DNA from: Inonotus obliquus
Taxonomy: Eukaryota; Basidiomycota; Agaricomycetes; Hymenochaetales; Hymenochaetaceae
NCBI GenBank assembly: GCA_032164295.1
Contig: JAJHTX010000001.1
Span: forward strand, 2,666,001 to 2,730,000
Direction of reading: 5' to 3'
DNA length: 64,000 bases
The position numbers and the translations under genes are program-made. Below the pieces are notes generated by a model, which was not told where the DNA came from, searched no databases, and worked only from the letters and a program-made list of their open reading frames with translations. Position 1 is the first letter of the stretch, and each line of letters opens with the position of its first letter. Positions 35,501 to 46,487 of the stretch are shown in pieces.

Positions 35501-35708
35501 ATCAGCCTGGAGAGATAGTATGAACCCCTGATGGGAAAGACACGATAGAGCTGTGTTTAGATGTGTATGGTTATCACAGGCTGTGCGACGACGAGAACCA
35601 ACAAGTGCAGCCTACCTGGCTCTGAATTGTATGGAAGGAAGGAAAGGAGGAGTCCTGTACTGTGAACCTCCTTGTTTCATTGTTGTATGTTGCTTTGATA
35701 GTAAACAT
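32521..35708 (-). CDS. NBR1-type autophagy receptor (PB1, four ZZ zinc fingers, FW domain)
   Basis: Eight exons (35708-35616, 35550-34840, 34787-34538, 34483-34263, 34210-34180, 34128-34052, 33999-32930 and 32869-32521) encode 933 residues. The N-terminus is a PB1-like domain (MFTIKATYNNETRRFTV, then LYRVFPI). Four ZZ fingers follow, each with the paired Cys and the CPDFDLC-like core, roughly residues 215-270, 310-350, 390-430 and 460-510. A 13-residue repeat tract comes next, then the four-tryptophan FW domain (CWRIRNDGEVAWPEST, YWRLSDGTEPFG). A possible LC3-interacting motif, EYVVL with acidic flanks, lies at the end. This is the layout of NBR1 receptors, which bring cargo to selective autophagy. 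Exon 5 is only 31 nt. It is convergent with the RhoGEF gene. Confidence 0.87.
33529..33695 (-). repeat. Tandem 13-residue (39-nt) repeats inside the NBR1-like gene
   Basis: The coding strand holds about four and a half imperfect copies of a unit resembling DASVTAEMRTEKS (with DAAVTAEMKTEKS and DASVHAEFKVDKT as variants). The units are in frame and rich in Asp, Ala, Ser, Glu and Lys, so a flexible or helical linker between the ZZ fingers and FW domain is likely. Confidence 0.8.
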
Positions 35709-36082
35709 GGTGGACGACGGTTAAGATGGAGTCATGGAGTGCGCTTGGGATAGTCCTTATATCCTGTAACGTGACCATTGCCGGATCACCGCAGCTTACG
35801 CAGTACGCACATATATATGTATCTCAAAAATAATACTCATTACATGTCCTTATCCTGCACCCATTGCGTGCTATAGGCCCACCAACCTCATGGCCTACAG
35901 CTTACAGTACTCTAGCGAAAAGAAAAAGGCGAGAGACACCTTCCATGCATCTTTTGCAATGTTGCGCAGCCTCGAGGCGCTTGCGTGTACCTCTAGGTGG
36001 CCGTGCGGGACGCAGTAGATCGCAGCAGTCTCCATATCGTTCCTTGCTGACTAGCGCTGACGCTGACAATAGTCTTATAGTC
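35709..36082. other. NBR1-like promoter and RIB7 3' region
   Basis: This 374-nt gap lies between two minus-strand genes. An ACATATATATGTATCT stretch near 35809 is AT-rich but more than 100 nt from the NBR1-like start. I see no other feature. Confidence 0.4.
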
Positions 36083-37061
36083 CTAATGTTTCGAATGATT
36101 TTTGTTGGCAGTCCATGCCATAACTGTATCCCTTCCTACAATCTGAGACTTCATGAAATCAAACTCCGGAACCTAAAAGCAAGTAAGACGAAGATTAAGC
36201 TTTCATTTGAACTGAAGAACACACCTTTCCTTTCACATCATACGTGACACCCTCGCTACCAACGATGCTTGGGCACACGGTCACAATGAGGCTATTTACG
36301 AGGCGCGACTGCAGGAATGCCGATATGATTGAGGCACCTCCCTCAACCATCAGGGATTTCACTCCGATGGTCTGGAGTTCGATGAGAAGGGACTTCAGAT
36401 CAAGTTTGCCTACGAATGGATAGTGAGCACCTCGATGAGTTGATATGATGATTGAGCTCACCATCATCATCACATGCGATAGGGATGATTTTAACGCCTT
36501 CATTTCCAAGTGCCTTACTTCTTTTCTCAAACTCCATATCCTTACCAAAGAGATGAGACGAGGCAAAAATCATCGGCTGCCTCCCCTTGCCCTCCTTGAA
36601 GTTCCTCATCAGTTTTGAATCCAAACGAAATCTAAGGTTCGCGTCCAGAATGATCGGAATTGGTATACTCCGACCACCATCTTCTGGCGCGAGCAAACGG
36701 GCTTGTATCTAATTAACCAGCAGGCCCAATATGACTCGTCCAGATCACAGACCTACTGTTTAGCTGCGGATCGTCGTTCAAAGCGGTGTTGATGCCTACA
36801 AGGATAGCATCATGTCTTGATCGTATCCTATCGATATGTCGTGTAACCTTCCAATTTTTTTAGATTAGAGGTTTGAATCTACCTGTGAGTCATAACCATG
36901 CTTTCGCTACAGCTGAGTATGAGTTGCTTCCCTCCACGACCAGCAATTTTGGCATCAAGCGATTGAGCGAAAGTCAATGTAACATAGACCGACGAGGAGC
37001 CCGACTGTGAACTAGCAGGCATGACTCCCTCGAGAAACGTTAATACAGCGTCGCCCGGCAT
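36083..37061 (-). CDS. RIB7: 2,5-diamino-6-ribosylamino-pyrimidinone 5'-phosphate reductase
   Basis: This NADPH-dependent enzyme catalyses the second step of fungal riboflavin synthesis. Five exons (37061-36883, 36827-36757, 36701-36462, 36409-36225 and 36172-36083) encode 254 residues. It is a stand-alone RibD C-terminal reductase domain: VTLTFAQSLDAKIAGRGGKQ, then RIRSRHDAILVGINTALNDDPQLNTR, PIILDANLRF and the cofactor-binding region VKSLMVEGGASIISAFL. It lacks the deaminase half present in bacterial RibD, as expected for fungi. Intron 1 and 2 acceptors were chosen where the conserved sequence continues in frame. Its start is 217 nt from that of histone H4 on the other strand, so the two share a promoter region. 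Confidence 0.91.
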
Positions 37062-37278
37062 TGGTCTCGACGGATCTCGTTGACGGGAGCTTCAAAACAC
37101 ATTGAAACATTGAAAAGTTATGGTAGTAGTCACGTGCATCGCGTCAAGTGTAACAATATTTAGTGTCAACAGACGCGACAGACAATATTTTATTAATTAT
37201 CCACGTCTTACCTTCTCTCACAACTACCACCATCATCATCAACCCGTTCTCCTCGCTTTCACCTATTCATTGTTCGAA

Positions 37279-37789
<511 letters not shown>

Positions 37790-38112
37790 TCATGACATCA
37801 TTCATGTAGTTTTTGTTTTATCATCATCCTTACTGTATGTATATCAATCACTCTTTTGAAACGGACATTGGTTACAAAGTCAGCTAAGTCCTGCTCGGTA
37901 TTGCATTTCAAACATTCATCATCGGCATGGGAGGTACGAATTACGACAACGTTCCAAAATAAATCAACAGTTAAAGTTCTACTTGTTTATACGAAACATC
38001 AATATGGATGAATAATTTAAGGGCCCCGAAACGAAGCGCAGGCAACAGAATAGTGCCCAAGTGAGCAATCGACGAAAACATGAACTTTGCGAGAAGGCAA
38101 GAAACTGCAAAT
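37790..38112. other. Convergent 3' regions, histone H4 / repeat-protein gene
   Basis: This 323-nt gap holds nothing I can name. A frame across 37971-38192 on the minus strand encodes a hydrophobic stretch, possibly an alternative C-terminus of the repeat protein; see that entry. Confidence 0.35.
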
Positions 38113-38959
38113 TCACTTTGCGGACCCGCTGCGACACCACCAAGGACAATCGCAAGACCTAGGTCAATATGAGTCATTAGCACATGTAACAAGATTCAGG
38201 CAACGTACGAATCAGCGGGGTTTGGACTATTGCCATAATTAGGATGACCACCTTTGTCGTCGTCGTCTTTCTTGTCATCGTCATCATGCCGAACAACATC
38301 GGCTACAGCGTTGCCACCGGCTACAGCAGCCTCTGTGGCCATCTCTGGAGGAGCATATAGTTAGTCAATAGTGTGAATAGCTTCTGTAAGGGGTGAACGA
38401 ACCAAAGCCGTCTACCGCGACAGTGGCTACGTGACCTCCCGCATGGCTTATAATCTCCCATGCCTCGCCGCCAATCTCTGTAGCTTTATGCCAAACGTCA
38501 CCGCCTAGAGGGAGAGAAGAGCATGGGTCATACAGCGCTTGTTCAATGAACTAGAAGAGCATCTACTCACCGACTTCTGTTCCTGCATTCCAAGCGTCAC
38601 CAGCTAACGGGTATTGTCAACCTTTACGCACGTACATATTCTTGAGTCAGAAGGAGAAATCCTTACCGACGTCTGTTCCACCGTCCCAAGCGTCGCCTCC
38701 AATATCCGTTGCATAAGCAATTACGTTGCCGAAAGCATCCGTCGCATAATTCCATCCATTGCCCAGAGCATCTGTTGCAAAAGTAAATCCACCAGCAGCG
38801 ACAGAGGTAGCGCCGTCAAAAACTGTCAAATCAGGAGAGTGAAATCGATTTCTCCTGAGATTTTGCCAGAGTGAACGTACCTTGTGGGTCTGGGTCCGGG
38901 TCCGGGTTAGCTACAGCGAGGGACCAGGGCAGGAGGAGAATTGCAGTAAGCAATAACAT
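38113..38959 (-). CDS. Secreted hendecad (11-residue) repeat protein, unknown function
   Basis: I do not recognise this family. Six exons (38959-38881, 38822-38667, 38603-38571, 38504-38403, 38344-38209 and 38158-38113) give 183 residues. A signal peptide (MLLLTAILLLPWSLAVA) is followed by a DPDPDPDP run, then about ten head-to-tail 11-residue units such as GWNYATDAFGN, VIAYATDIGGD, AWDGGTDVAGD, AWNAGTEVGGD, VWHKATEIGGE. The tail is charged (DDDDKKDDDDKGGHPN). The first four introns are all in phase 1, and exon 3 is exactly 33 nt, one repeat. The last exon is uncertain: a hydrophobic alternative frame (GLAIVLGGVAAGPQ) would suit a membrane or GPI tail but does not match the phase. A cell-surface or extracellular role is likely; nothing more can be said. 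Confidence 0.7.
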
Positions 38960-39692
38960 GTCACGAGTTCCTCTAGTAAGACTGGAAGAGAGACGAGGTC
39001 GTCAATGAAATGTAAGGAATGCAATAAACCAGCATTGTACTACATACATTTTATATTTCGGTAGGGGGACCGCAAATGGGCGCAAACTTGCTAGTAACAA
39101 CAATCGGCAAAGTGTCACGAGAGTCGATAGAGACCCTGAAGCAAACCAGAGCTTTATCAGAATGCTTAGATGATGGGTTACTTGCATCAATGTATCACGT
39201 TTGCTTAGGGCAGATACTTATTCCCAGCCCAGCTAGCCACAGATGGTGAAAGAGAAGAGACAAATACTCGCTATCGAGCGAGAGAGAGCGAAGAGAAACG
39301 GTATACGGCTCGGTGGTGTAGAGGCCATCCTGTACTCAGATTTGGTACAGTAGGCAGTCCCATCACATTCATGACACATAGCGAGGATTTAATTCGTCAC
39401 TACCCACGAGTGTGCCAGATAATCTTCCTATTGATGGTGCCATGTATAGAATAACCAGAAAGCCACAAAGCACACGTGCATTCAAGCTCTGTCGTAGAGT
39501 AGAGAAGAAGAGAGAAGACAGCAATGCTTATCTCATCCTAGGGTCCGGACATATATAGTTTCCGATTCCGATTGTTTCCGATAATGATTGAGGTAGTCAT
39601 TCTCAGCAGTCAAATCAATGTACTCCTTGTCCACGTTGATTCGATTAATGCCAGAAATTGATAAATTCAAGCAGATAGAATGAGAGTATCAA
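38960..39692. other. 733-nt non-coding stretch, promoter of repeat-protein gene and COX 3' region
   Basis: No coding gene is supported. A purine-rich block (GAGCGAGAGAGAGCGAAGAG) lies around 39273. ORFs here are short and of odd composition. I looked for a tRNA and did not find a box B sequence. Confidence 0.4.
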
Positions 39693-40356
39693 TTACGCCT
39701 GCGCGTCGGCGGCCACGTCCTTGTTCACCTAAAAAGTAGATTCCATTGTCAGCTGTCGCCACGGATTCGTGAATAGTACGTACGCGAGGGTTGAAGAAAA
39801 GAGAGTTCATGCCCCAAGGGTACGGCTTGGCACGCTTGTTGAGGTAGTCGTAATTCGGAACAGGAGGTAGCTCGCCACCATGCTCCGCCTTGATATGCTC
39901 CTCATGTGCGGCATGTTCGGACTCTACGCGGTATACCCAAAGAGCCCCCAGCACAGCTGAATCGGAAGTTAATCAGACGACATTACTGCGCAAGTGAGAC
40001 ACATTCAGACACATACTTGCCGGAAATGCGACAAAGAAGCTGGGTGACAAGGTCAGCTTGAGGTAATTGTAAGTGAACGGCAGTTAGACATACCTAATTT
40101 TCCTCCAGAGCTCTGTCGTCTCTATAACGCAGAAGCGGAAGCTGGTCAATAATCTTCACACGGAAGCCAAATGCATTACTACTGAACCTGCGGCATGGTG
40201 CTCAAGGTTCTTCTTATACTCAACCCACTCCTTGGTTGGTTGTCCTTCCAGGACGAGTTGCTCAGCTTGACCAGCATGCGCGGCGAATCTACGGGATGCT
40301 CGAGCGACGCGACGGGGCGCGGAGCGCGCGATGGTGCTAGAGATTGGACGAAGCAT
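39693..40356 (-). CDS. COX13: Cytochrome c oxidase subunit VIa (yeast Cox13)
   Basis: This is a small nuclear-encoded subunit of mitochondrial complex IV. Five exons (40356-40188, 40121-40094, 40039-40017, 39956-39784 and 39728-39693) encode 142 residues. The N-terminus is a basic mitochondrial presequence (MLRPISSTIARSAPRRVARA). ETTELWRKISFFVAFPA and VLGALWVYRVESEHAAH then give the single membrane helix, and the soluble part ends YPWGMNSLFFNPRVNKDV, the family signature. Two internal exons are only 28 and 23 nt long, so naive ORF calling would miss much of the gene. An ORF on the same strand extends further upstream, but the presequence argues for the start at 40356. Confidence 0.93.
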
Positions 40357-41054
40357 TGGGCGCACAGCGATAAAGGTAATGAAGAGTGAGTTTGATTGCA
40401 AGACTAGCAGTGAATACTCTTCGTGCGTGAAGGAGGAAACCAGCCCGGGATGTTCCGTACAAAAAATTACATAAGCGGCAAATAAGATCCCCTTATCAAT
40501 CACCAACCCAGATGTAATATCTTTCTCAACCCGGGCTATGCTACTCACTACTGCGCAACAATTCCTTCGATGCTGCGGATGGCCGGGAATCTCTTATTCC
40601 TGCCCATCTCCTCGTACGACTCCGAGTTGTGAATTCAAGTTGCTTGTTAAGCCTTTGCTGCTGCTTCCTTGCCGCTTTTGCTATCCTGCTTCTATGTTAC
40701 CGCCGTCGGTTAGCAGTTCCCAGGTTCCATCATACGCCGGTTTCCATCAGGATGAGAATAAGTCGATGATAGACATCCGTAGTGGGATTTACTCTTGTCT
40801 ATTCCAAGAGCTGCGGATGAGCTACAGGCTGTGCTAACCTTACTCAACGTTCTGTTGCCTGCGACTCGCGCTATAATTCTCCGCCCGCCTTGCTGCGCGC
40901 GCTCTGTGCCCACCACAGGATTTTTCTTGATGCTGCGACAACCTAATGTTTCACTATGGCTTTGCGATGCTGTGAACGTTTAATTCGGTCCAGCTTCCTT
41001 GAATATATAGGCGACTCGACATTAACTTGAAGATTATCGCCACGTCTCGTCGTG
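40357..41054. other. Divergent promoter region between COX13 and thioesterase gene
   Basis: This 698-nt gap lies between head-to-head genes. Several ORFs of 60-100 codons cross it in both directions, but none has a family pattern, so I call none. A short non-coding RNA or alternative 5' exon cannot be excluded. Confidence 0.4.
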
Positions 41055-41960
41055 ATGGTTCAGTTGACTAGCTCAGACTCTGAGCCGCCTGGAGTGACAA
41101 TCATGCCCTCTGCGGACAGACATACTGCAACTGTAATCTGGTGCCATGTAAACTACTTTCTTTGACTGGTCCAATCCAACTTCGAATTATACCATACTAA
41201 AAGCCTTTGCAATTTCAGGGGATGGGCCAAACGAGTTCCCAGTACGATCTCGACATTGAGTTCTTGGCACAACGCCTTCCTTTTGTCAAGTGGGTTCGGC
41301 CGCAGGCGTACGTCTACCCCTGATTCTCTAAAGCACCATTGTCCGATCCTGATACACTATTTACAGGCGAACACAACCAGTATCTTACAGTGGTGGATCA
41401 CACAGGCCAAGCTGGTTCGACATTCTGCATCTTCCGCCATGGGTAGACGAGTTCGACGAGCTTGGCATTGTCGAATCGATCTCGATAATTGAACAGTTCA
41501 TTCTTACCGAGGTCCATAATGGTCTTGATCCCAAGAGGGTTATCCTCGTAGGATTCAGCCAAGGCGCGGCTTTATGCTTAATGACGGCATTGACGACTTT
41601 GCACGATCTAGGGGGCGTTGGGAGTTTATCTGGCTGGATACCCCATCGTGTCCGCGAGGTAAGCTAATTGGATTGTTAATATGTCTGAGAGAACTTACTT
41701 GACCGCGTCCGCGATAATAGAACATCATGCATAACGATCCAAGCATTCCAGTTTTCTGGTCGCATGGCAAGGACGACACGGACATACCCATACGATATGC
41801 AAGAAACAGCATCGAGTTCCTCGAACAACGGCTATGCATGAACGAAGAGAATTTGCGTTATATTGAGTATGAAGGATTGGATCACGAAATCTCAGAGGAC
41901 GTTTTGAAGGACCTTGCACGATGGATTTCGGACGTCTTGGATTCTTCGCAGCGTGCTTAG
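41055..41960 (+). CDS. Acyl-protein thioesterase / carboxylesterase (APT1 family)
   Basis: This alpha/beta hydrolase of the Abhydrolase_2 family removes palmitate from proteins or cleaves lysophospholipids. Four exons (41055-41147, 41219-41307, 41367-41658 and 41721-41960) encode 237 residues. Strand beta-3 and the oxyanion loop read VIWCHGMGQTSSQYD; SWFDILHLPP is the family-typical middle motif; the nucleophile elbow is GFSQGAAL; the Asp and His of the triad are in the segment with SHGKDDTDIPI and EGLDHEISEDV. Family members usually have LHGLGD in the first motif; here CHGMGQ is slightly different. It lies upstream of the CCA1 gene on the same strand with 169 nt between. Confidence 0.88.
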
Positions 41961-42129
41961 CGTAGACTCTGTAGAGACCTAGGACGGACATGGGACTTTC
42001 GGGTCGGGTACTGATTGTATTATGCGAATGATGTAATGTTTTAGTGATCGCCGGCTAGATCGACGTTTCCGTATTTGTATATCAAGTATAGAGACCCAAA
42101 TCTTATGAGTCACGAACTGAGCTCATTAC

Positions 42130-44329
42130 ATGCGACACGCTGGACTCTTTCTTTCGAGCTTCCGTCGTAGGGCGTTTCATACCATGACCGGGAAAACTTC
42201 GTTTTGTGACCTATACAGAGAGAAACTTATCACCCTACCCCCCAAACTAGAAGTCAACCTTACGCCAAAGGAGGATCAACTGTGTACCCTACTCGATGAA
42301 TGTAAACGTCATTTGGAAAGCAAAGGGCAGAATGTCGAGTGTAGGATAAGTGGTGGATGGGTCAGGGACAAGGTACGTTATAACCAGCTTGTGGTGTTAT
42401 CCGGATCGAACATTACCCCTTCAGTTACTCGGTGCCCAAAGCAACGATATTGATATTGCACTTACAAACGTCATGGGCGTCTCCTTCGCAGAACAATTCG
42501 TAGACTTCGTCGCTTCAAAGGACTTTCCAGTCAAGTCTGTAGCCACTATTGCACGTAACCCTGAACAGTCAAAGCACCTTGAAACTGCACGAACCACTAT
42601 TCTCGACACGGAGATTGATTTTGTCAATCTCCGCAGCGAATCGTATGCGGATGATAGTCGCATTCCGACTGAGATTGTGCGTTTCATCTACAGGATTCTC
42701 TTTTACGGTATAACAATTGATAACCTGCTGGAATGAAGTAGAATCTGGGTACACCTCTTGAAGATGCCTTGAGACGCGATGCGACGATAAATGCGATGTT
42801 TTATAATGTTCATACGCGTTCCGTTGAAGATCTTACGGAAAAGGTATGCTCAAACTATTCATCTATTGGTTCTTGACCGAAGCTAATGATCGTTTGTAGG
42901 GCCTCGACGACCTTCGACATGGTATCATCCGAACACCGCTGGCCCCGTTTGAGACCTTCAAGGACGATCCACTTCGAGTAATCCGCTGCATCCGATTCGC
43001 GAGTCGATTTGGCTTCAAACTTGTGAAAGAGATCGAAGAAGCTATGCAAAATAATGAAATCCAGGTACCACTCTCTTCGTTGTTCCTTACTCCGTCCAGA
43101 TATCTCAGCCCCGTTCTACACTTTAGGCTGCCATTGTCTCCAAAATTAGCAGGGAGCGAATAGGAGAAGAGCTAGACAAGATGATGAAAGGTATCGTTTG
43201 CAGCTTCCTTGCGAAATTCCCCGTGAACTTATTTCTGTCTGTATGTAGGTCGTGACCCTCTGCACTCAGTCCGTCTCATAGCATCTCTAAATCTGTACTC
43301 CTCGATCACGGCCGTTCCACCCTCCATCTCTTCCACATTTACAACGTCTCCTACTCCTCCTTCCACTGCTTTAGGCGCAGCTACAATCCTCCATGCCATC
43401 CTCTCCTCCTCCTCCTCCTTCTCCAGTCTTCACATCCCATCTCCCCATCCCCTCCTACTCTCCCAAATCGAACATGACAAATCTCTTAGACCTCGTCTTT
43501 TTCTCGCAACTTTGATGATACCATATGCAGAGGTTCAATATACACCTCCCAAAAAGAAGTTCAAAGCGCCGGCGGTGGAAGTTGTTATTAGGGAAGGTCT
43601 GAGGCTTGGATTACAGAATCATTATGCCGATGGTGTTCCTGCTCTTTTTGCTGCTGCGGATGTACTGCGTGGTGTCGATGCCAGTCAGTTTGATGGCCCG
43701 AATGAACGATCGCGAATTGGTTAGTATTGTTTCTTTGTTCAGGATCATTGTGCTCATCTCGATTGATTCAGGTTTGTTGCTACGAACGAAATCGATACAC
43801 AACGTGAACACGGGTTCACATTGGACTTCGTCACTCCTCTTCTCGCTTGTACGAGAACTTTCTGCACTCTGGGATGCCCAGAGTGATGTCTTCGATGGTA
43901 TCTTTCATTCACTTATGCGGATAGAACCTTTCATTTAACGGCGTTCTAAGCGTCCAAAGCTGCAACAACCGTAGAGCGTTATAACCGATTCATCTATCGT
44001 TTAGAGGAACTCAAGCTACCAGAAGCAATTGACGATAAACCACTTCTAAATGTAAAGTCTCCTTAACGTACTCAGTAAAGATACTGACAATCGCTTCGAA
44101 GGGCAATGAAATCGTCTCTCTCTTAGGTGCAGCTCGACCAGGTGTCTGGACAGGAAGTGTTCTTGCACGTGTCTCTGAATGGGCACTTGATCATCCTGAA
44201 GGCACTAAAGAGGAATGCGCAGTATGGTTGAAAGCAGAACAAGAGGCTGGACGAATAGATATCGGAAAGGGCTCGGAAGGCAACGCAAGAATCCCACCTC
44301 CAAAGCGAGCTAAAGTTGCTGGTGGATAG
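42130..44329 (+). CDS. CCA1: CCA tRNA nucleotidyltransferase
   Basis: This enzyme adds CCA to tRNA 3' ends in cytosol, nucleus and mitochondria. Nine exons (42130-42372, 42425-42676, 42742-42843, 42900-43064, 43127-43190, 43249-43719, 43772-43897, 43951-44051 and 44102-44329) encode 583 residues. The active site GGWVRDKLLGAQSNDIDIAL has the GGxxR and DxD metal residues. GTPLEDALRRDATINAMFYN (the neck), GIIRTPLAPFETFKDDPLRVIRCIRFA and NEIQAAIVSKISRERIGEE fix the family. The first 18 residues (MRHAGLFLSSFRRRAFHT) look like a mitochondrial presequence, and a second Met at 42184 (MTGKTS) would give a cytosolic form, as in yeast CCA1. Confidence 0.93.
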
Positions 44330-44427
44330 GATAAATAGATCACAAATATTACATCAAGAATATATCAAGAAAGCTTATCCAGCAGGTGTGGCATGTCATG
44401 CGAGTTTATACAGGTCGCATAATAAGT

Positions 44428-46271
44428 TTACACTGGATTGCGCACCGATGCACCCAAAAGGACTGAACTAGCTTGTGAATTTGAGAACGCATCTGGTTCA
44501 CGCTCCTGAGTTGGTTTTCCCAGGATGATGTCCAAATCTCTTTGGTGCCCCTTAACGATTCTGATCAAGTGAGCGATACCGTTTTGCTGGTCGGCCAATA
44601 TCTGAGGAGAACCGCAAGCTAGGTTAGACATGATCACCAAGTATGCATAGGAGGGATCTTCACCTGTGTTAGCCTCTGCATGCCTTCCGCATCGACTACG
44701 GCCCATTCAACATTCCCTTCATTACTCTTTCTCTCACGCTCCCTTTCCGCCTCGATGGCTCCAAGTATAGCCCATAATTCGCTCAATTTGCCCTTCAAAC
44801 GCCCAACACCACCAGGTCTTCGAATCTCCTCATCAATATTCTCAAGCACGGAACGCAGAGCCTCCTCTTCAGGCCGTATTGACGAAGATCGGACCGAAGG
44901 AATAAGCAAGTGAAGATGTTGCACGAGTCGAGCAAGTCGCTGTTGAAGTTGAATCTGGACAGCAGCTGCGCGCTGTAGGCGCGGCGCGTTGTTCGATGAA
45001 TGTGCAGAAGCGAGAGTAGCTATACGAGTCCTGAGTTCTTTAATCTTTTCTTGATGAGCATTTGCCTGTGATCGTTGTGCTTCTACTCGTTTTTGAAGAT
45101 CATCGAAGCCCACAGCAAGAGCTGGAACGAAGCTATTTCAGGACCTTGTTTAGCTCAAAGTTATGGTAATGCATTTATAGACATACCATGTTGGATCGGG
45201 GTTTTCGCGCACAGCTTTCTGCCATAGTGTATCATTTGTAGCATTTTGGGGACGTCCGTATAGATGGACATGGCTCGGATCGACAAGGTTATAGAAGAAG
45301 TGCTGGAAACTCGTCAGGCAATCTCCAGAATCGTATAACAGACGAAAACTTACTTGGAATCGACACTGAGGCGAACTCGGGTCCCATGCCTGAGCGACTG
45401 CTTCTATCCTTTGAACAAGGTTCAAGAACTGGGCCTGCGCACTATCCCCTTGTTGTTGACTCTGAATGAGGGATGATCGCCCCGCAAAGAGGCCAGACGT
45501 AGACGCTCCGGCACTTGGAAAGCCCAAGAGGGAGCTATTCTGTTGAGACCCGCCAAATAGGTTAAACCCGCCAGGCGCAGGAGTCGATGTGGATTGACCT
45601 AGGCCACCAAATAGACCAGTCGACTGAGGCTGAGCCTGCGGCATCGACTGACCAAACAGTGACGCTCCAGGCTGCTGCTGCATCTGTTGCTGTTGTACCT
45701 GTTGTTGACCAAAGAGGGGCGCGGTACCGACAGGCTGCTGATTTTGCTGCTGTTGCTGTTGCTGTCCAAATAGCCCAACGCCGGGTTGGCTTGCATTCGG
45801 ATTAGTCGTTGTTGCCCCAAACATACCCGTTCCTCCTGCTGGTGTAGCGCTGGCGCCAAAGCCCCCCATCGGGTTAGTTTGAGTTTGTGAGCCCGTGTTT
45901 GTATTGGACCCAAACGTGAACAAGTTAGGTCCAGTCGTGCCCGCCGGGCGAATAGCAGTAGTGCCGGTAGTACCATTGGTATTTCCAAACAGTCCTGTAG
46001 CAGGTTTCGCACCAAACATCTGATTTGTGGAAGGGAACAGAGATGGAGCAGAAGTAGAAGCGCCGGGTTGCTGTTGTTGTTGCTGTTGTTGAGGCTGCTG
46101 CTGTTGAGGCTGCTGTTGGTTTTGAGTCTGACCGAAGGAGCCAAATGAAGGCTGATTTGTGGTTTGTTGAGGTTGCCCAGTCATGTTCGTCGTGTTCATA
46201 TTCGTTCCGAACGAACCGAAGGCAGTTCCCGTAGCGGGTTTGCCAAATGCACTTCCGCTGAACATACTCAT
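44428..46271 (-). CDS. NUP57: Nucleoporin NUP57 (Nup54 family, FG-repeat)
   Basis: This FG nucleoporin of the central channel belongs to the Nup62 subcomplex. Four exons (46271-45354, 45302-45187, 45132-44664 and 44601-44428) encode 558 residues. The first 300 or so residues are Gln, Gly, Thr and Asn rich with FG, GLFG and FGQ repeats; poly-Gln runs lie near 46072-46130. The C-terminal half has the Nup54 core: FYNLVDPSHVHLYGRPQN, ENPDPTW, AVGFDDLQKRVEAQRSQ and coiled-coil segments (EKIKELRTRIATLA, LVQHLHLLIPSV). The start is the first Met of MSMFSG; the next Met, two codons on, is equally possible. It converges with CCA1 with 98 nt between the stop codons. Confidence 0.91.
46072..46130 (+). 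repeat. CTG/TTG triplet run encoding poly-glutamine in NUP57
   Basis: Near-perfect repeats of CTGTTG-type triplets on the plus strand read as two Gln runs in the NUP57 FG domain on the minus strand, broken by PQ. Another, weaker set lies at 45670-45770. Such triplets vary in length between strains. Confidence 0.75.
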
Positions 46272-46487
46272 TGACGCGAAGACGGAGGGCAGGGGACTAG
46301 AGCAGGAGGTGCGGGTCCCAGGCGGGAGGTGCGGAAACAAGAGTGTCAAGTTGAAAGACGCGTCTGTGACACGCGCGTCACGCGTAGTGATGACCAGATC
46401 CAAGCCAAGCGAGAGAATATTGTTGCAATTATTACACATATAATATGTCTATGGCATGCATGATGTATAAAATAAAATTCCACTTTA

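Noticed and set aside
39002..39190. 62-codon hydrophobic minus-strand ORF
   Set aside because: Random hydrophobic composition, no start context and no intron evidence.
39305..39365. Possible tRNA-like stretch (GGCTCGGTGGTGTAG)
   Set aside because: It lacks a box B (GGTTCGA) and cannot form the cloverleaf arms.
40538..40916. ORFs of 60-100 codons in the COX13-thioesterase gap
   Set aside because: No family pattern or codon bias; overlapping ORFs on both strands.
45587..46144. Long overlapping ORFs in the NUP57 FG region
   Set aside because: Gln-rich repeats open several frames; only the NUP57 frame has FG motifs.
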